Of a DNA stretch of 64,000 nt, positions 28,318 to 37,599 are shown piece after piece; the first letter of the stretch is position 1; each line of letters starts with the position of its first letter. Origin of the DNA: OMSK01 sp902492995 (GTDB lineage: Bacteria > Bacillota_I > Bacilli_A > RF39 > UBA660); the NCBI GenBank assembly GCA_902492995.1, contig CABUNR010000001.1:1-64000 (forward strand), given 5' to 3'. The translations under genes were made by a program, and so were the position numbers. A model generated the notes under the pieces. The model ran no database searches and was not told the origin of the DNA. It saw nothing but the letters and a program-made list of their open reading frames with translations.

Positions 28318-29251
28318 TAATATGCATGTGGAAAATATGACCTTAAAAATTATTATAGAAGAATATTATAACTTGATTTGTGAAATGAATTATTTACTAA
28401 TTTTATTAAATTGGGTATTAGAAGATAATGAAAGTATTCAATTTGTAAAAGAAAAAATATTAATAAATAATAATTTTAAATATATAGAAAAAGAAAAAAT
28501 TTTAAAACGTTTATCTAATTTAATAGATAATAATAATTTAAACTATAAAATTATAAATTATTTAGATAATTTAATAACATTTGCCCAAAAATATAATATT
28601 AATTCATTTGAAGAAATAGAAAATAAAATTTTAAAATTATGGAATAAAGAACATATTTATGACGAATCATTATTAAAATATATTATTAGAATAGATTCAG
28701 ATAATTTATATAAAATATATATTGATATGGTAAAAGAAAATTTGATTAAAGATCCAAATATCCGTATTGGTACTTCGTCTGAACCATTGTTTATTATGCT
28801 TCCTAAAAAAGAAGAGTTGTTAATTTATAATTTAAAGGTTATTTCTAATCCATTAGTAGATTGGACTATACTAAATAATGGAGCGATTGCACTAGAACAT
28901 TTTATTTCTGAATCATCATCAAGTGAAAATGAAATATTAAAGAAATATTATCACGATATAATAATGAATGCTATAAAAGAAAATATGTGTGTATTTAATA
29001 ATAAATATTTTAAATTCTCAAGATATAGTTGCTTTGAAAGAGTAACAGGATTATACTTGTTATCATTATATGAAGAAGAAAACATACAATATTTATGTGA
29101 AAGATTAAGAGATGATAAATTTATAAAAGAAATAAAGGAATACTTAATAAGAAATGATGGATATAATCATCAATTAGAATTATATAAAGAACATAATCTT
29201 CAAGGTGATAATGGTTTAAATCAAATAAAATTATTAGGAAAGAATAAATAG
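28304..29251 (+). CDS. Hypothetical protein (315 residues)
   Basis: I do not recognise this protein. It is soluble, mostly helical, rich in Leu, Ile, Asn, Lys and Glu, with no signal peptide, membrane segment or familiar catalytic motif. The start is unclear. The good AAGGAG site serves an ATG (28296) that reads only four codons (MLFC). TTG 28304 overlaps that stop, and ATG 28322 and 28337 lack good ribosome sites. Translation may depend on re-initiation after the mini-ORF. It lies between two decayed uvrB fragments, so it probably belongs to an inserted or rearranged segment. A strong terminator follows. Confidence 0.6.
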   Translation: MLTIINMHVENMTLKIIIEEYYNLICEMNYLLILLNWVLEDNESIQFVKEKILINNNFKYIEKEKILKRLSNLIDNNNLNYKIINYLDNLITFAQKYNINSFEEIENKILKLWNKEHIYDESLLKYIIRIDSDNLYKIYIDMVKENLIKDPNIRIGTSSEPLFIMLPKKEELLIYNLKVISNPLVDWTILNNGAIALEHFISESSSSENEILKKYYHDIIMNAIKENMCVFNNKYFKFSRYSCFERVTGLYLLSLYEEENIQYLCERLRDDKFIKEIKEYLIRNDGYNHQLELYKEHNLQGDNGLNQIKLLGKNK

Positions 29252-29280
29252 TTTAATTAAAAAGTTGATATAATAAGAAT

Positions 29281-29310
29281 AAGGTATTTTGGTGAATACC
29301 TTGTTTTATT
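29281..29310 (+). terminator. Terminator after the 315-residue gene
   Basis: AAGGTATT/AATACCTT stem (29281-29288 and 29295-29302), 6-base loop, followed by a T-rich run. Confidence 0.8.
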
Positions 29311-29353
29311 GTATATAAAATGATAAAATACAAATGATTAAAAGAAATAAAAT

Positions 29354-29590
29354 ATTTTTAAATTAGAGTTAAAATAAAAATCAAGTGAAGACCAACCATA
29401 GTCAATAGATAATTTAGTTAAAAAAATATAAAATGGTGAAAAATATCAAGTTTTGCTAGAAGCTGATGGTACTGGTAAAACTTTTACTATTACTAATATA
29501 ATTGAAGAAGTAAATAAATTAAACATATTTTTAGCACATAACAAGATACTTACAGGACAACTTTATGAAAAATTACAGAAATTATTTTCT
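29354..29590 (+). pseudogene. Decayed 5' fragment of uvrB
   Basis: The frame starting at 29354 aligns with UvrB residues 1 to about 80 of the intact gene at 31081 without gaps. The start codon is ATT. Three in-frame stops occur (TAA 29375, TAG 29399, TAA 29429). The Walker A GATGTGKT has become EADGTGKT, and similarity ends after LQKLF. An open stretch persists from 29453 to 29686 but has no start or ribosome site of its own. The rest of uvrB is missing. This is a partial duplication of the neighbouring gene. Confidence 0.93.
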
Positions 29591-29747
29591 ATATTATTTT
29601 TTTATAGAAATACATATAAATCTTCTTTATTTTTGTGTATTTTAATTTTATTTAATCGCTTAAAAAAACATAAAAAGATAAAATGAAAATAGATAATAAA
29701 ATGTAAATTAGTTGCCAAAATTCGTATTTATTCGTTTTTGCTAAAAA

Positions 29748-29776
29748 TTGAAAATTACAATAATATGTGATATATT
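29748..29776 (+). promoter_or_regulatory. Promoter of the 378-residue gene
   Basis: TTGAAA (29748-29753) and TATATT (29771-29776) are spaced 17 bp, about 64 bp before the start codon. Confidence 0.6.
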
Positions 29777-29839
29777 ATTAATCAATAAAAAGAGACTTTT
29801 TCAACGTAATTTAAGATCTGATGATAAAGGAATGATTAT

Positions 29840-30976
29840 ATGATTAAATATTATAAAGAATTAGAGAATAGATTGAATTATTATCTACCACTAGTAGATA
29901 TTGAAGATAAAGGAAAAAAAGAATTATTTGATTATGAAATACCATTTTCATTTATAGAAAAATATGCAGATTTATTTAAAAGTAGTGAATTTCTAATTAC
30001 TATTTTTAAATATTTTAATATTGATGAATGGTTTAGTAATAATATATATATTGATTACGAAAATACCTGTTCTGTTTATAGTGAATTTGAAAGTATAAGA
30101 GAAGAAATTTATTGCATATTAGAAGAATATAGAAAAATAAATTTTTCTTATAGTGCAATAGAAAATTATTTATACTTAATTAAAAAATTATCCATCTTAT
30201 ATATAGATTTATTACCAAATAATAAACAATATTACACTTTGCTTAATAAAAAAATTATTGTTGCAATAGATGAATTAAAAAAATACAATACAATTTATTA
30301 TAAACCAAATAAGGTAGATAATATATATCAAGCAGATACATGGTATATAACGTCTAATGGATATCTATATAATGCTGGAAGAGATGGGCATAAAAGTAGA
30401 GATTTATCATTCAACTATAATAATATTAAAAATTCTATAGATAATAATAGAAATATATTAGATAATCATGAAAATTCAAATAAATATTTAAAAATGTCTA
30501 CAAAAATCAAAGAAAATGGTTATATAACATCGGGACAATTTAAGATGTTTTTAAATTATATAAGTCAACCGGCCTATTTAGAGTCAATTAATGGAATAAA
30601 CGTAACGAGAGAAAAAAATATAATCCAATTAACTTTAGGTATAATTAATGCTCAAGCATGCTTTTATAGATTTTTTGAAGATTTATGTATATATACTGAA
30701 AAACCAAAAAACGAAATTCAAAAAATAATAGATTGGACTAATGATGATATAAGGGATGTATTAGTTAGGTGCTGCGGTTTCCATAAAATTGAATCAATGC
30801 AGGAAAAAACTATTACAACTAGTTGTATCAATTATGAAAAAGAATTAGAAGAATATATAAATAATGGATGGAACATAGTATTTATACCACCATTTATCAT
30901 TGATAAAGATAACCATTGTTTAAAGGAATATCCAGAAAATTTTTTAGTTATAAAAAGATTATTGAAAATTATCTAG
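29840..30976 (+). CDS. Hypothetical protein (378 residues)
   Basis: I cannot assign a function. The protein is soluble and rich in Tyr, Asn and Ile. It seems two-part: a helical N-terminal half, then after about residue 170 a segment with DTWYITSNGYLYNAG, and a C-terminal domain with VRCCGFHKIES, TITTS and GWNIVFIPPFII. The CCGFHK and NNGWNI stretches look like conserved structural motifs rather than a known active site. It has its own promoter and an AAAGGA ribosome site. It is flanked by a uvrB fragment upstream and intact uvrB downstream, which suggests accessory DNA. Confidence 0.7.
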   Translation: MIKYYKELENRLNYYLPLVDIEDKGKKELFDYEIPFSFIEKYADLFKSSEFLITIFKYFNIDEWFSNNIYIDYENTCSVYSEFESIREEIYCILEEYRKINFSYSAIENYLYLIKKLSILYIDLLPNNKQYYTLLNKKIIVAIDELKKYNTIYYKPNKVDNIYQADTWYITSNGYLYNAGRDGHKSRDLSFNYNNIKNSIDNNRNILDNHENSNKYLKMSTKIKENGYITSGQFKMFLNYISQPAYLESINGINVTREKNIIQLTLGIINAQACFYRFFEDLCIYTEKPKNEIQKIIDWTNDDIRDVLVRCCGFHKIESMQEKTITTSCINYEKELEEYINNGWNIVFIPPFIIDKDNHCLKEYPENFLVIKRLLKII

Positions 30977-31080
30977 TTTTATTTAGTATTGGTGTTAAAA
31001 ATTTGTATCTATACAAAAACACATTTTTAATAGTTAGACATGAATTTCGTGGTTGATATTAGTCATAATAAGGAGGAAAT

Positions 31081-33024
31081 ATGTTTAAATTAGAGTCAAA
31101 ATATAAACCAAGTGGAGACCAACCACAGGCAATAGATAAGTTAGTCAAAGGAATAGAAAATGGTGAAAAATATCAAGTTTTACTAGGAGCTACTGGTACT
31201 GGTAAGACTTTTACCATTGCTAACGTAATTGAAAAAGTTAATAAACCAACTTTAGTTTTAGCTCATAATAAAACTTTAGCTGGACAACTTTATGCAGAAT
31301 TAAAAGAATTATTTCCAAATAATCATGTATGCTATTTTGTTTCTTATTATGATTATTATCAACCAGAAGCATATGTAGCAAAAACAGATACATATATAGA
31401 AAAAGATGCATCAATAAACGATGAAATAGATGAATTAAGACATTATGCAACGTCAGCTCTTTTAAATTATGATGATGTAATAGTAGTATCATCAGTATCT
31501 TGTATATATGGTATAGGAGAAATAGAAGAATATCAAAAAAAAATGTTAACACTAAATGTCGGTGATGAAGTCAATAGAGATGAGATTTTAATAAAATTAA
31601 TAGATATGCTATATGAAAGAAATGATATAGAATTAAAAAGAGGAACATTTAGAGTAAGAGGAGATATATTAGAAATTATGCCAATAAATCAACATGGAAG
31701 AGCAATAAGGATTGATTTTTTTGGAGATGAAATAGATAGCATATATGAGTATGATGTAATAACAGGAGCAATCATTACAAGTAAAAAAAGTATTTCACTA
31801 TTTCCAGCAAGTCACTTTGTAACAAGTGAAGAAAAATTAAAAAAAGCAATAGAAAATATAAAAATAGAATTAGAAGAAACATTACAAAAATTTAAATCAG
31901 AAAATAAATTGTTAGAATATCAACGTTTAAAAGAAAGAACTAATTATGATATAGAAATGCTTAGTGAAACAGGTACTTGTAGAGGAGTGGAAAATTATTC
32001 AAGGCATATGGCATTAAAAAAACCAGGAGAAACTCCAACTACATTAATAGATTTTTTTAAAAATAATTTTTTATTAGTAGTAGATGAATCTCATGTAACA
32101 TTGCCACAAGTAAGAGGAATGTATAATGGGGATCAAGCTAGAAAAAAAGTATTAGTAGATTATGGTTTTCGCCTACCAAGTGCTATGGATAATAGGCCAT
32201 TAAAATTTGAAGAATTTGAATCAAAAATAGATCAAATGATTTGTATTTCAGCAACTCCAGGTGAATATGAAATAGAAGCATCACATGGAAAGGTAATAGA
32301 ACAAATAATAAGACCAACAGGATTACTTGATCCAATTATAGAAGTAAAGCCAACAACTAATCAAATAGATGATTTATTAGAACAAATAAATAAAAGAAAA
32401 GAAAGAAACGAGAGAGTTTTAATAACAACCTTAACAATAAGAATGGCAGAAGAATTAACAAATTATCTAAAAAAATTAGATATTAAAGTAGCATATTTAC
32501 ATAGTGAAATAAAAACACTAGAAAGATTAGAAATAATAAGAGATTTAAGAAAAGGAAAATATGATGTCTTAGTTGGAATAAATTTACTTAGAGAAGGTTT
32601 AGATATACCAGAAGTAAGTTTGGTAGCTATAATGGATGCTGATAAACAAGGATTCTTAAGAAGTGAAAGAAGTTTAATTCAAACAATAGGAAGAGCAGCA
32701 AGAAATGAATTTGGATATGTTATAATGTATGCAGATACTATAAGTGATTCAATGAGTTATGCCATTGAAGAAACAACAAGAAGAAGAAACATACAAATGG
32801 AATATAATAAAAAACATAATATAATTCCAAAAACAATAAAAAAAGAAATTAGAGAAGTTATAACAAATAAAGAAGAAATAAAAGAAGAAGAAAAAATATT
32901 AACACAGGAAGAAAAAAATCAAATGATATCAAAGATAGAAAAAGAAATGAAAGAAGCAGCAGCAAATTTAGATTTTGAACGAGCAATGCAACTTAGAGAT
33001 ATATTATTTGAAATGAAATCATAA
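31081..33024 (+). CDS. uvrB: Excinuclease ABC subunit B
   Basis: UvrB verifies DNA damage and recruits UvrC. The 647 residues are complete: Walker A GATGTGKT (about 38-45), the beta-hairpin region with [27 protein letters not shown], helicase motifs through [16 protein letters not shown] and QTIGRAARN, and the C-terminal UVR motif [11 protein letters not shown]. The AAGGAGG site is strong. uvrA does not follow as it does in many genomes. Its 5' end exists in decayed form twice upstream. I saw no LexA-type box. Confidence 0.98.
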   Translation: MFKLESKYKPSGDQPQAIDKLVKGIENGEKYQVLLGATGTGKTFTIANVIEKVNKPTLVLAHNKTLAGQLYAELKELFPNNHVCYFVSYYDYYQPEAYVAKTDTYIEKDASINDEIDELRHYATSALLNYDDVIVVSSVSCIYGIGEIEEYQKKMLTLNVGDEVNRDEILIKLIDMLYERNDIELKRGTFRVRGDILEIMPINQHGRAIRIDFFGDEIDSIYEYDVITGAIITSKKSISLFPASHFVTSEEKLKKAIENIKIELEETLQKFKSENKLLEYQRLKERTNYDIEMLSETGTCRGVENYSRHMALKKPGETPTTLIDFFKNNFLLVVDESHVTLPQVRGMYNGDQARKKVLVDYGFRLPSAMDNRPLKFEEFESKIDQMICISATPGEYEIEASHGKVIEQIIRPTGLLDPIIEVKPTTNQIDDLLEQINKRKERNERVLITTLTIRMAEELTNYLKKLDIKVAYLHSEIKTLERLEIIRDLRKGKYDVLVGINLLREGLDIPEVSLVAIMDADKQGFLRSERSLIQTIGRAARNEFGYVIMYADTISDSMSYAIEETTRRRNIQMEYNKKHNIIPKTIKKEIREVITNKEEIKEEEKILTQEEKNQMISKIEKEMKEAAANLDFERAMQLRDILFEMKS

Positions 33025-33050
33025 TAATAGTATAATAAGAGGTATAAAGT

Positions 33051-33458
33051 ATGAAAATATCAAGATTAAAAAAAATAAGATTATTAGAAAAAGCTATATA
33101 TATAGTAGGATATGCATTGATATTACTTATAATGTCAATGATATTCAAAGATACTATACAAATTGATAATAGTTATCTTGGAATATTTGGAATTTTAATA
33201 TCATTAGTAATTTATATATTAAATAAAACAATTAAACCAATTATCGTAAAATTAACTATTCCAATAACAGGATTAACATTAGGAATATTTTATCCATGCA
33301 TAAATGTATTTATATTAAAAATAGTTGATTTTATATTTGGAAATCATCTAACTATAAAAGGATTTTTTCATCCATTTATAATAGCAATTTTAATATCTAT
33401 AATGAATATATTAATGGATGAAATTATAATTAAACCAATAATAAAGAAAGGAAAGTAA
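33051..33458 (+). CDS. yvlD: YvlD-like small membrane protein
   Basis: A 135-residue protein with four predicted membrane segments. The central NKTIKPIIVKLTIPITGLTLGIF matches the Phage_holin_4_2/YvlD family, whose members are ordinary chromosomal membrane proteins despite the name. In B. subtilis yvlD lies between uvrBA and hprK-lgt, and the position here (uvrB, this gene, lgt) agrees. YvlD has been linked to envelope-stress tolerance in Bacillus; the role here is inferred. Confidence 0.8.
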   Translation: MKISRLKKIRLLEKAIYIVGYALILLIMSMIFKDTIQIDNSYLGIFGILISLVIYILNKTIKPIIVKLTIPITGLTLGIFYPCINVFILKIVDFIFGNHLTIKGFFHPFIIAILISIMNILMDEIIIKPIIKKGK

Positions 33459-33459
33459 T

Positions 33460-34236
33460 ATGAATCAAATATTTTTAAGAATAGGAAATATATATATTTA
33501 CTGGTATTCAGTAATATTGTTATTTGCATTTATAATAGGATGTACATTAGTATTTAAAGAAGCAAAAGAAAAGAATATAAAAAAAGAAAAGATAGAAGAC
33601 TTTCTTTTTTATACAATCCCAATATCATTAATAGGAGCAAGAATTTATTATGTTTTATTTAATTTAGATTATTATTTAAAGTATCCAGTTGATATTATAA
33701 AGGTATGGGAAGGTGGATTAGCTATCCATGGTGGAATAATAGCTGGATTTATATGTTTATTATATTTTTCTAAAAAAAATAAAATTAAAATTATAAAAAT
33801 GTTAGATATTTTGGTGATTGGACTTATAATTGGACAAATAATAGGTAGATGGGGAAATTTCATGAATGGTGAAGCATTTGGACCCGTAACTTCATTAGAG
33901 TTTTTAAAAAAAATTCATTTACCTAAATTCATTATAGATGGAATGTTCATTGAAGGAAAATATCATCATCCAACATTTTTATATGAATCTTTATGGAATT
34001 TAATGGGTTTAATAATTATCTTAGTAATTAAAAATACAAAAATTAATAAAGAAGGATTAGTAACATCAATATATTTAATATGGTATGGAATAGGTAGATT
34101 TTTAATAGAATCATTACGTACAGATAGTTTAATGTTTTTTAATATAAAAATAGCACAATTAGTATCAATTTTATTTATAATAATAGGAATTATAGTATTT
34201 ATTTATTACATAAAAAAAGGAGAAAAATATGAATGA
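33460..34236 (+). CDS. lgt: Prolipoprotein diacylglyceryl transferase
   Basis: Lgt moves diacylglycerol onto the lipobox Cys of prelipoproteins. The 258 residues have seven membrane segments and the family signatures IGARIYYVLFN, GGLAIHGGIIAG, GRWGNFMNGEAFG and HHPTFLYES. It starts 1 base after the yvlD stop and overlaps trxB by 8 bp. YidC here is a predicted lipoprotein substrate. Confidence 0.96.
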   Translation: MNQIFLRIGNIYIYWYSVILLFAFIIGCTLVFKEAKEKNIKKEKIEDFLFYTIPISLIGARIYYVLFNLDYYLKYPVDIIKVWEGGLAIHGGIIAGFICLLYFSKKNKIKIIKMLDILVIGLIIGQIIGRWGNFMNGEAFGPVTSLEFLKKIHLPKFIIDGMFIEGKYHHPTFLYESLWNLMGLIIILVIKNTKINKEGLVTSIYLIWYGIGRFLIESLRTDSLMFFNIKIAQLVSILFIIIGIIVFIYYIKKGEKYE

Positions 34237-35122
34237 ATTGTATGATGTAATAATAATAGGAGCAGGAATATCAGGAATGACATCAGCAATATATCTAAAA
34301 AGATATAATTTAAAAATATTATTATTAGAAAAAGAAATACCAGGAGGACAAATAACAAAAGCATCAACCATAGAAAATTATCCAGGAATAATCAAAATAG
34401 ATGGAACAGAATTTTCAAGTTCTTTATTAAATCAATTAAATAATTTAGGTATAAAAGTTAATTATGAAGAGGTAATAAATATAAAAGATGAAAATAATAT
34501 AAAAAAAGTAGAAACAAAAAGTAATAAATATCAAACAAAAAAAATAATAATAGCTACTGGTAGAAAACCTAAATCACTTAATATAGGAGAAGAAAAATAT
34601 ATAGGAAAAGGAATAAGTTATTGTGCTACGTGTGATGGAATGTTTTATAAAAATCAAAACGTAATTGTAATAGGTGGCGGAAATAGTGCCTTAGAAGAAA
34701 GTATTTATTTAAGTAATATTTGTAATCATGTAACTATTATAAATAGAAGCAATAAATTAAAAGCAGATGAATATCTAAAACAACAAGTAGAAAATATAAA
34801 AAATATAGAAGTAATTTATAATGACGAAATAGAATTAATAAAGAGTCAAGAAGATAAAATAACAGGTATTAAGACAAAAAATAATAAACATCTAGAATGT
34901 AGTGCAATTTTTATATATATTGGTCTTATTCCTAATATAATTGATATAAAAAATTTAAATCAAGAAAATGGATATATAATAGTTGATAAAAATGAGCAAA
35001 CAAATATAAAAGGAATATATGCTGTTGGAGATGTTATAAAAAAAGAATTATATCAATTAATTACAGCAGCATCAGAAGGAGCAATTGCTGCAAATCATAT
35101 AAAAAAAGAGTTGACTCTTTAA
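34229..35122 (+). CDS. trxB: Thioredoxin reductase
   Basis: TrxB is the FAD and NADPH enzyme that reduces thioredoxin. The 297 residues are slightly shorter than usual (about 310-316). It has an N-terminal FAD motif IIGAGISGMTSAIYL, the redox pair Cys132 and Cys135 in YCATCDG, an NADPH motif VIGGGNSALEES, and the C-terminal YAVGDV. Translation is coupled to lgt by an 8-bp overlap. As in B. subtilis, yvcK and whiA follow. Confidence 0.94.
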   Translation: MNELYDVIIIGAGISGMTSAIYLKRYNLKILLLEKEIPGGQITKASTIENYPGIIKIDGTEFSSSLLNQLNNLGIKVNYEEVINIKDENNIKKVETKSNKYQTKKIIIATGRKPKSLNIGEEKYIGKGISYCATCDGMFYKNQNVIVIGGGNSALEESIYLSNICNHVTIINRSNKLKADEYLKQQVENIKNIEVIYNDEIELIKSQEDKITGIKTKNNKHLECSAIFIYIGLIPNIIDIKNLNQENGYIIVDKNEQTNIKGIYAVGDVIKKELYQLITAASEGAIAANHIKKELTL

Positions 35123-35132
35123 TAAAATTGAT

Positions 35133-35157
35133 AAAAAAGTTCAAAAAACTTTTTTTT
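35133..35157 (+). terminator. Terminator after trxB
   Basis: Stem AAAAAAGT/ACTTTTTT (35133-35140 and 35148-35155) with a T run. The yvcK -10 element TATAAT (35163-35168) starts 6 bp later, with TTCAAA (35140-35145) at -35 spacing inside the hairpin. Confidence 0.7.
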
Positions 35158-35168
35158 AATAGTATAAT
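35140..35168 (+). promoter_or_regulatory. Candidate promoter of yvcK
   Basis: TTCAAA (35140-35145) and TATAAT (35163-35168) have a 17-bp spacer. The -35 overlaps the preceding terminator stem. Confidence 0.5.
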
Positions 35169-35183
35169 TAAATAGGTGGTAAC

Positions 35184-36128
35184 ATGAAAAAAGTAGTAAT
35201 ACTAGGTGGAGGAACTGGAATGTCAACACTACTTAGTGGTTTAAAAAATTTTCCTGTTGAAATAACTGCAATAGTATCAGTATGTGATGACGGTTCAAGT
35301 ACAGGAAGACTTAGAGAAGAATTTAAAATACCGGCAATGGGAGATATAAGAAAAGTGTTAGTATCATTATCAGAAACAGAACCATTAGTAGAGAAACTAT
35401 TAAATTATAGATTTAAAACAAAAAGTGATTTGAATGGCCATACAATTGGGAATTTACTTTTAACAGCAACTTCTAATATGACTGGAAATATGAAAGATGG
35501 AATAGATGTGTTGTCAAAAATTTTAAATTTAAAAGGAAGAGTATTACCTTTAACCGAAGATAATGTTGTATTAATAGGAGAAATGACAGATGGTGAAAAA
35601 GTAGTAGGAGAGCATAATATTACAGGTATAAATAAAAGAATAAAAAAAGTATATTATATGGAAGAACCAAAAATATGTGAAGAAGTAAAAAATTCAATTG
35701 AAACAGCAGATTTAATAATACTTAGTATGGGAAGTTTATATACAAGTATTATTCCAAATTTAATATGTAGAGAGATAATTAAATCATTAGATAAATCAAG
35801 TAAAAAAATAATGTATGTATGTAATATGGTAACACAACCAGGTGAAACAGATAATATGAAAACAAGTGATCATCTAAAAATAATAAATGATTATTTAGGC
35901 AAACATAAAATAGATGTTGTTATTGCAAATAATGGAATAATTAGTCATGAAATAGCTACAAAATATGCAACATTAGAACAAAAAGATCCTGTAATATTAG
36001 ATAGAAATGAAATAAATAATATGAATACAGAATTAATAGAAAATAATTATGTAACAATAAAAGATGATGTTATTAGACATAATGTAGAAAAATTGTCACT
36101 AGATATATATTCATATTTAGTAAAATAA
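35184..36128 (+). CDS. yvcK: Gluconeogenesis factor YvcK
   Basis: YvcK/CofD-like proteins bind UDP-GlcNAc and are needed for cell shape and growth on gluconeogenic carbon. The 314 residues begin with VVILGGGTGMSTLLSGL and include CDDGSSTGRLR, GDIRKVLVSLS and GNLLL. B. subtilis has rapZ (yvcJ) just before it; that gene is absent here. The ribosome site is TAGGTGGT. Confidence 0.95.
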   Translation: MKKVVILGGGTGMSTLLSGLKNFPVEITAIVSVCDDGSSTGRLREEFKIPAMGDIRKVLVSLSETEPLVEKLLNYRFKTKSDLNGHTIGNLLLTATSNMTGNMKDGIDVLSKILNLKGRVLPLTEDNVVLIGEMTDGEKVVGEHNITGINKRIKKVYYMEEPKICEEVKNSIETADLIILSMGSLYTSIIPNLICREIIKSLDKSSKKIMYVCNMVTQPGETDNMKTSDHLKIINDYLGKHKIDVVIANNGIISHEIATKYATLEQKDPVILDRNEINNMNTELIENNYVTIKDDVIRHNVEKLSLDIYSYLVK

Positions 36129-36139
36129 TAATTCTTATT

Positions 36140-36163
36140 AGAGTTTAAAAAACTCTTTTTTTA
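36140..36163 (+). terminator. Terminator after yvcK
   Basis: AGAGTTT/AAACTCT stem with a 3-base loop and seven T. TATAAT (36167-36172) follows at once and probably serves whiA, though its -35 is weak. Confidence 0.8.
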
Positions 36164-36187
36164 TAGTATAATTAAATTGGTGATAAA

Positions 36188-37096
36188 ATGTCATTTACAA
36201 GCATAGTAAAAAATGAATTAAGTAAATTTGAATTAGATGAAATAGAAAAAATAACAGAATTGTCAGCACTTATAAAAAATACAAATATATCAGATACAAA
36301 TATAAAAATAATAACAGAAAATGCAAGTGTAGCAAGATGTATATTTAAATTTATAAGAGAATTATTTAATATCAATGCAAAAATAACTGTTAGACGAGGT
36401 TATAATTTTAATAAAAAATATATTTATATATTAGAACTAAATAAAAAAGAACAAGAAATAAAAAATAAATTATCTTTAATAAAGGAACTACCAGAAAGAT
36501 ATATATATGAAGAAGATGAATTAAAAAGAATCTATTTAAGAGGTGTTTTCTTAGGAAGTGGCAGTATAAATGATCCAAAAAAATCAAGATATCATTTAGA
36601 ATTTACATTACAAACAAAAGAATATGCAGATTTTATTTGTAAATTACTTAACGAATATAGATTAAATAGTAAAGTTATAAAAAGAGAAAATAAATATATG
36701 GTTTACATAAAAGAAGCAGAAAAGATAAGTGATTTTTTAAGAATAATAAAAGCTATAAATGCAGTATTTTATTATGAAGATATAAGAATATATAGAGATC
36801 ATAAAAATATGACAAATAGATTAAATAATTGTGAACAAGCAAATGTAGATAAAATAATAGAAACTGCTAATAACCAATTAAAAGATATAAAAATTATAGA
36901 AGAAAATGATGCTTTAAATCTTTTAGATGACAAAACAAAAGAAACCATAAATTATAGAAAAAAATATCCAGAAGTTTCATTAACAGAATTAAGTGAAATA
37001 ATAACGATGGAAACAGGTAATAAAATAACAAAATCAGGCATATATCACAGAATAAACAAAATAAAAAATTTAGCTCAAAAAATAAGAGATAAATAA
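36188..37096 (+). CDS. whiA: Sporulation/division regulator WhiA
   Basis: WhiA is a DNA-binding protein derived from a homing endonuclease. In Bacillus it influences division, in Streptomyces sporulation. The 302 residues begin SFTSIVKNELSKFE and carry a LAGLIDADG-like region (YLRGVFLGSGSINDP) and a C-terminal helix-turn-helix (VSLTELSEIITMETG...GIYHRINKI). It follows yvcK as in most Firmicutes. Confidence 0.94.
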   Translation: MSFTSIVKNELSKFELDEIEKITELSALIKNTNISDTNIKIITENASVARCIFKFIRELFNINAKITVRRGYNFNKKYIYILELNKKEQEIKNKLSLIKELPERYIYEEDELKRIYLRGVFLGSGSINDPKKSRYHLEFTLQTKEYADFICKLLNEYRLNSKVIKRENKYMVYIKEAEKISDFLRIIKAINAVFYYEDIRIYRDHKNMTNRLNNCEQANVDKIIETANNQLKDIKIIEENDALNLLDDKTKETINYRKKYPEVSLTELSEIITMETGNKITKSGIYHRINKIKNLAQKIRDK

Positions 37097-37148
37097 CTAG
37101 AAAAATAAAAATAAATTTAGTATAATAAAAAGTTGAGAAGGAGATAAC

Positions 37149-37592
37149 ATGAAAGTAATATTATTAAAAAATGTAAAAGGACAAGGAAAAAAGGATGAAA
37201 TAATAGAAGTAAGTGATGGATATGCAACTAATTTTTTAATTAACAAAAAATTAGCAGTTAAAGCAACTGAAAGTAATATAAAAAAATTAAATAACGTTAT
37301 TCAAACAAGAAAATTAGAAGAAAACCTATTAATAGGTGAAATGAAAAATTTAAAAAAAGAACTTGAAAAAATTACTTTAAAATTTAAAGTAAAAACAGGA
37401 ACAGCAGATAAAATGTTTGGACAAATATCTGCAAAACAAATAAAAAAAGAATTAGAAAATAAAGGATATAATATAGAAAAAACAAAAATATTATTAGAAA
37501 ATCCAATAACTAGTTTAGGTTTTCATAATGTAGATATAGAATTGCATAAAGAGGTAAAAGCAACAATTAAAGTAAATGTAAGTAAGGAATAG
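37149..37592 (+). CDS. rplI: 50S ribosomal protein L9
   Basis: L9 has a small N-terminal RNA-binding domain ([31 protein letters not shown]), a long connecting helix, and a C-terminal domain. All are visible in 147 residues. The order rplI-dnaB is conserved in Firmicutes; gdpP, which usually precedes rplI in Bacilli, is missing. The ribosome site is AGAAGGAG. Confidence 0.96.
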   Translation: MKVILLKNVKGQGKKDEIIEVSDGYATNFLINKKLAVKATESNIKKLNNVIQTRKLEENLLIGEMKNLKKELEKITLKFKVKTGTADKMFGQISAKQIKKELENKGYNIEKTKILLENPITSLGFHNVDIELHKEVKATIKVNVSKE

Positions 37593-37599
37593 TGATATA

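Noticed and set aside
30977..31080. LexA (SOS) box before uvrB
   Set aside because: No CGAAC-N4-GTTCG-like sequence is present in the uvrB upstream region or in the remnant leaders.
33051..33458. Phage holin as a prophage sign
   Set aside because: The YvlD/holin-4-2 family is chromosomal and the B. subtilis synteny (uvrB to lgt) explains it.
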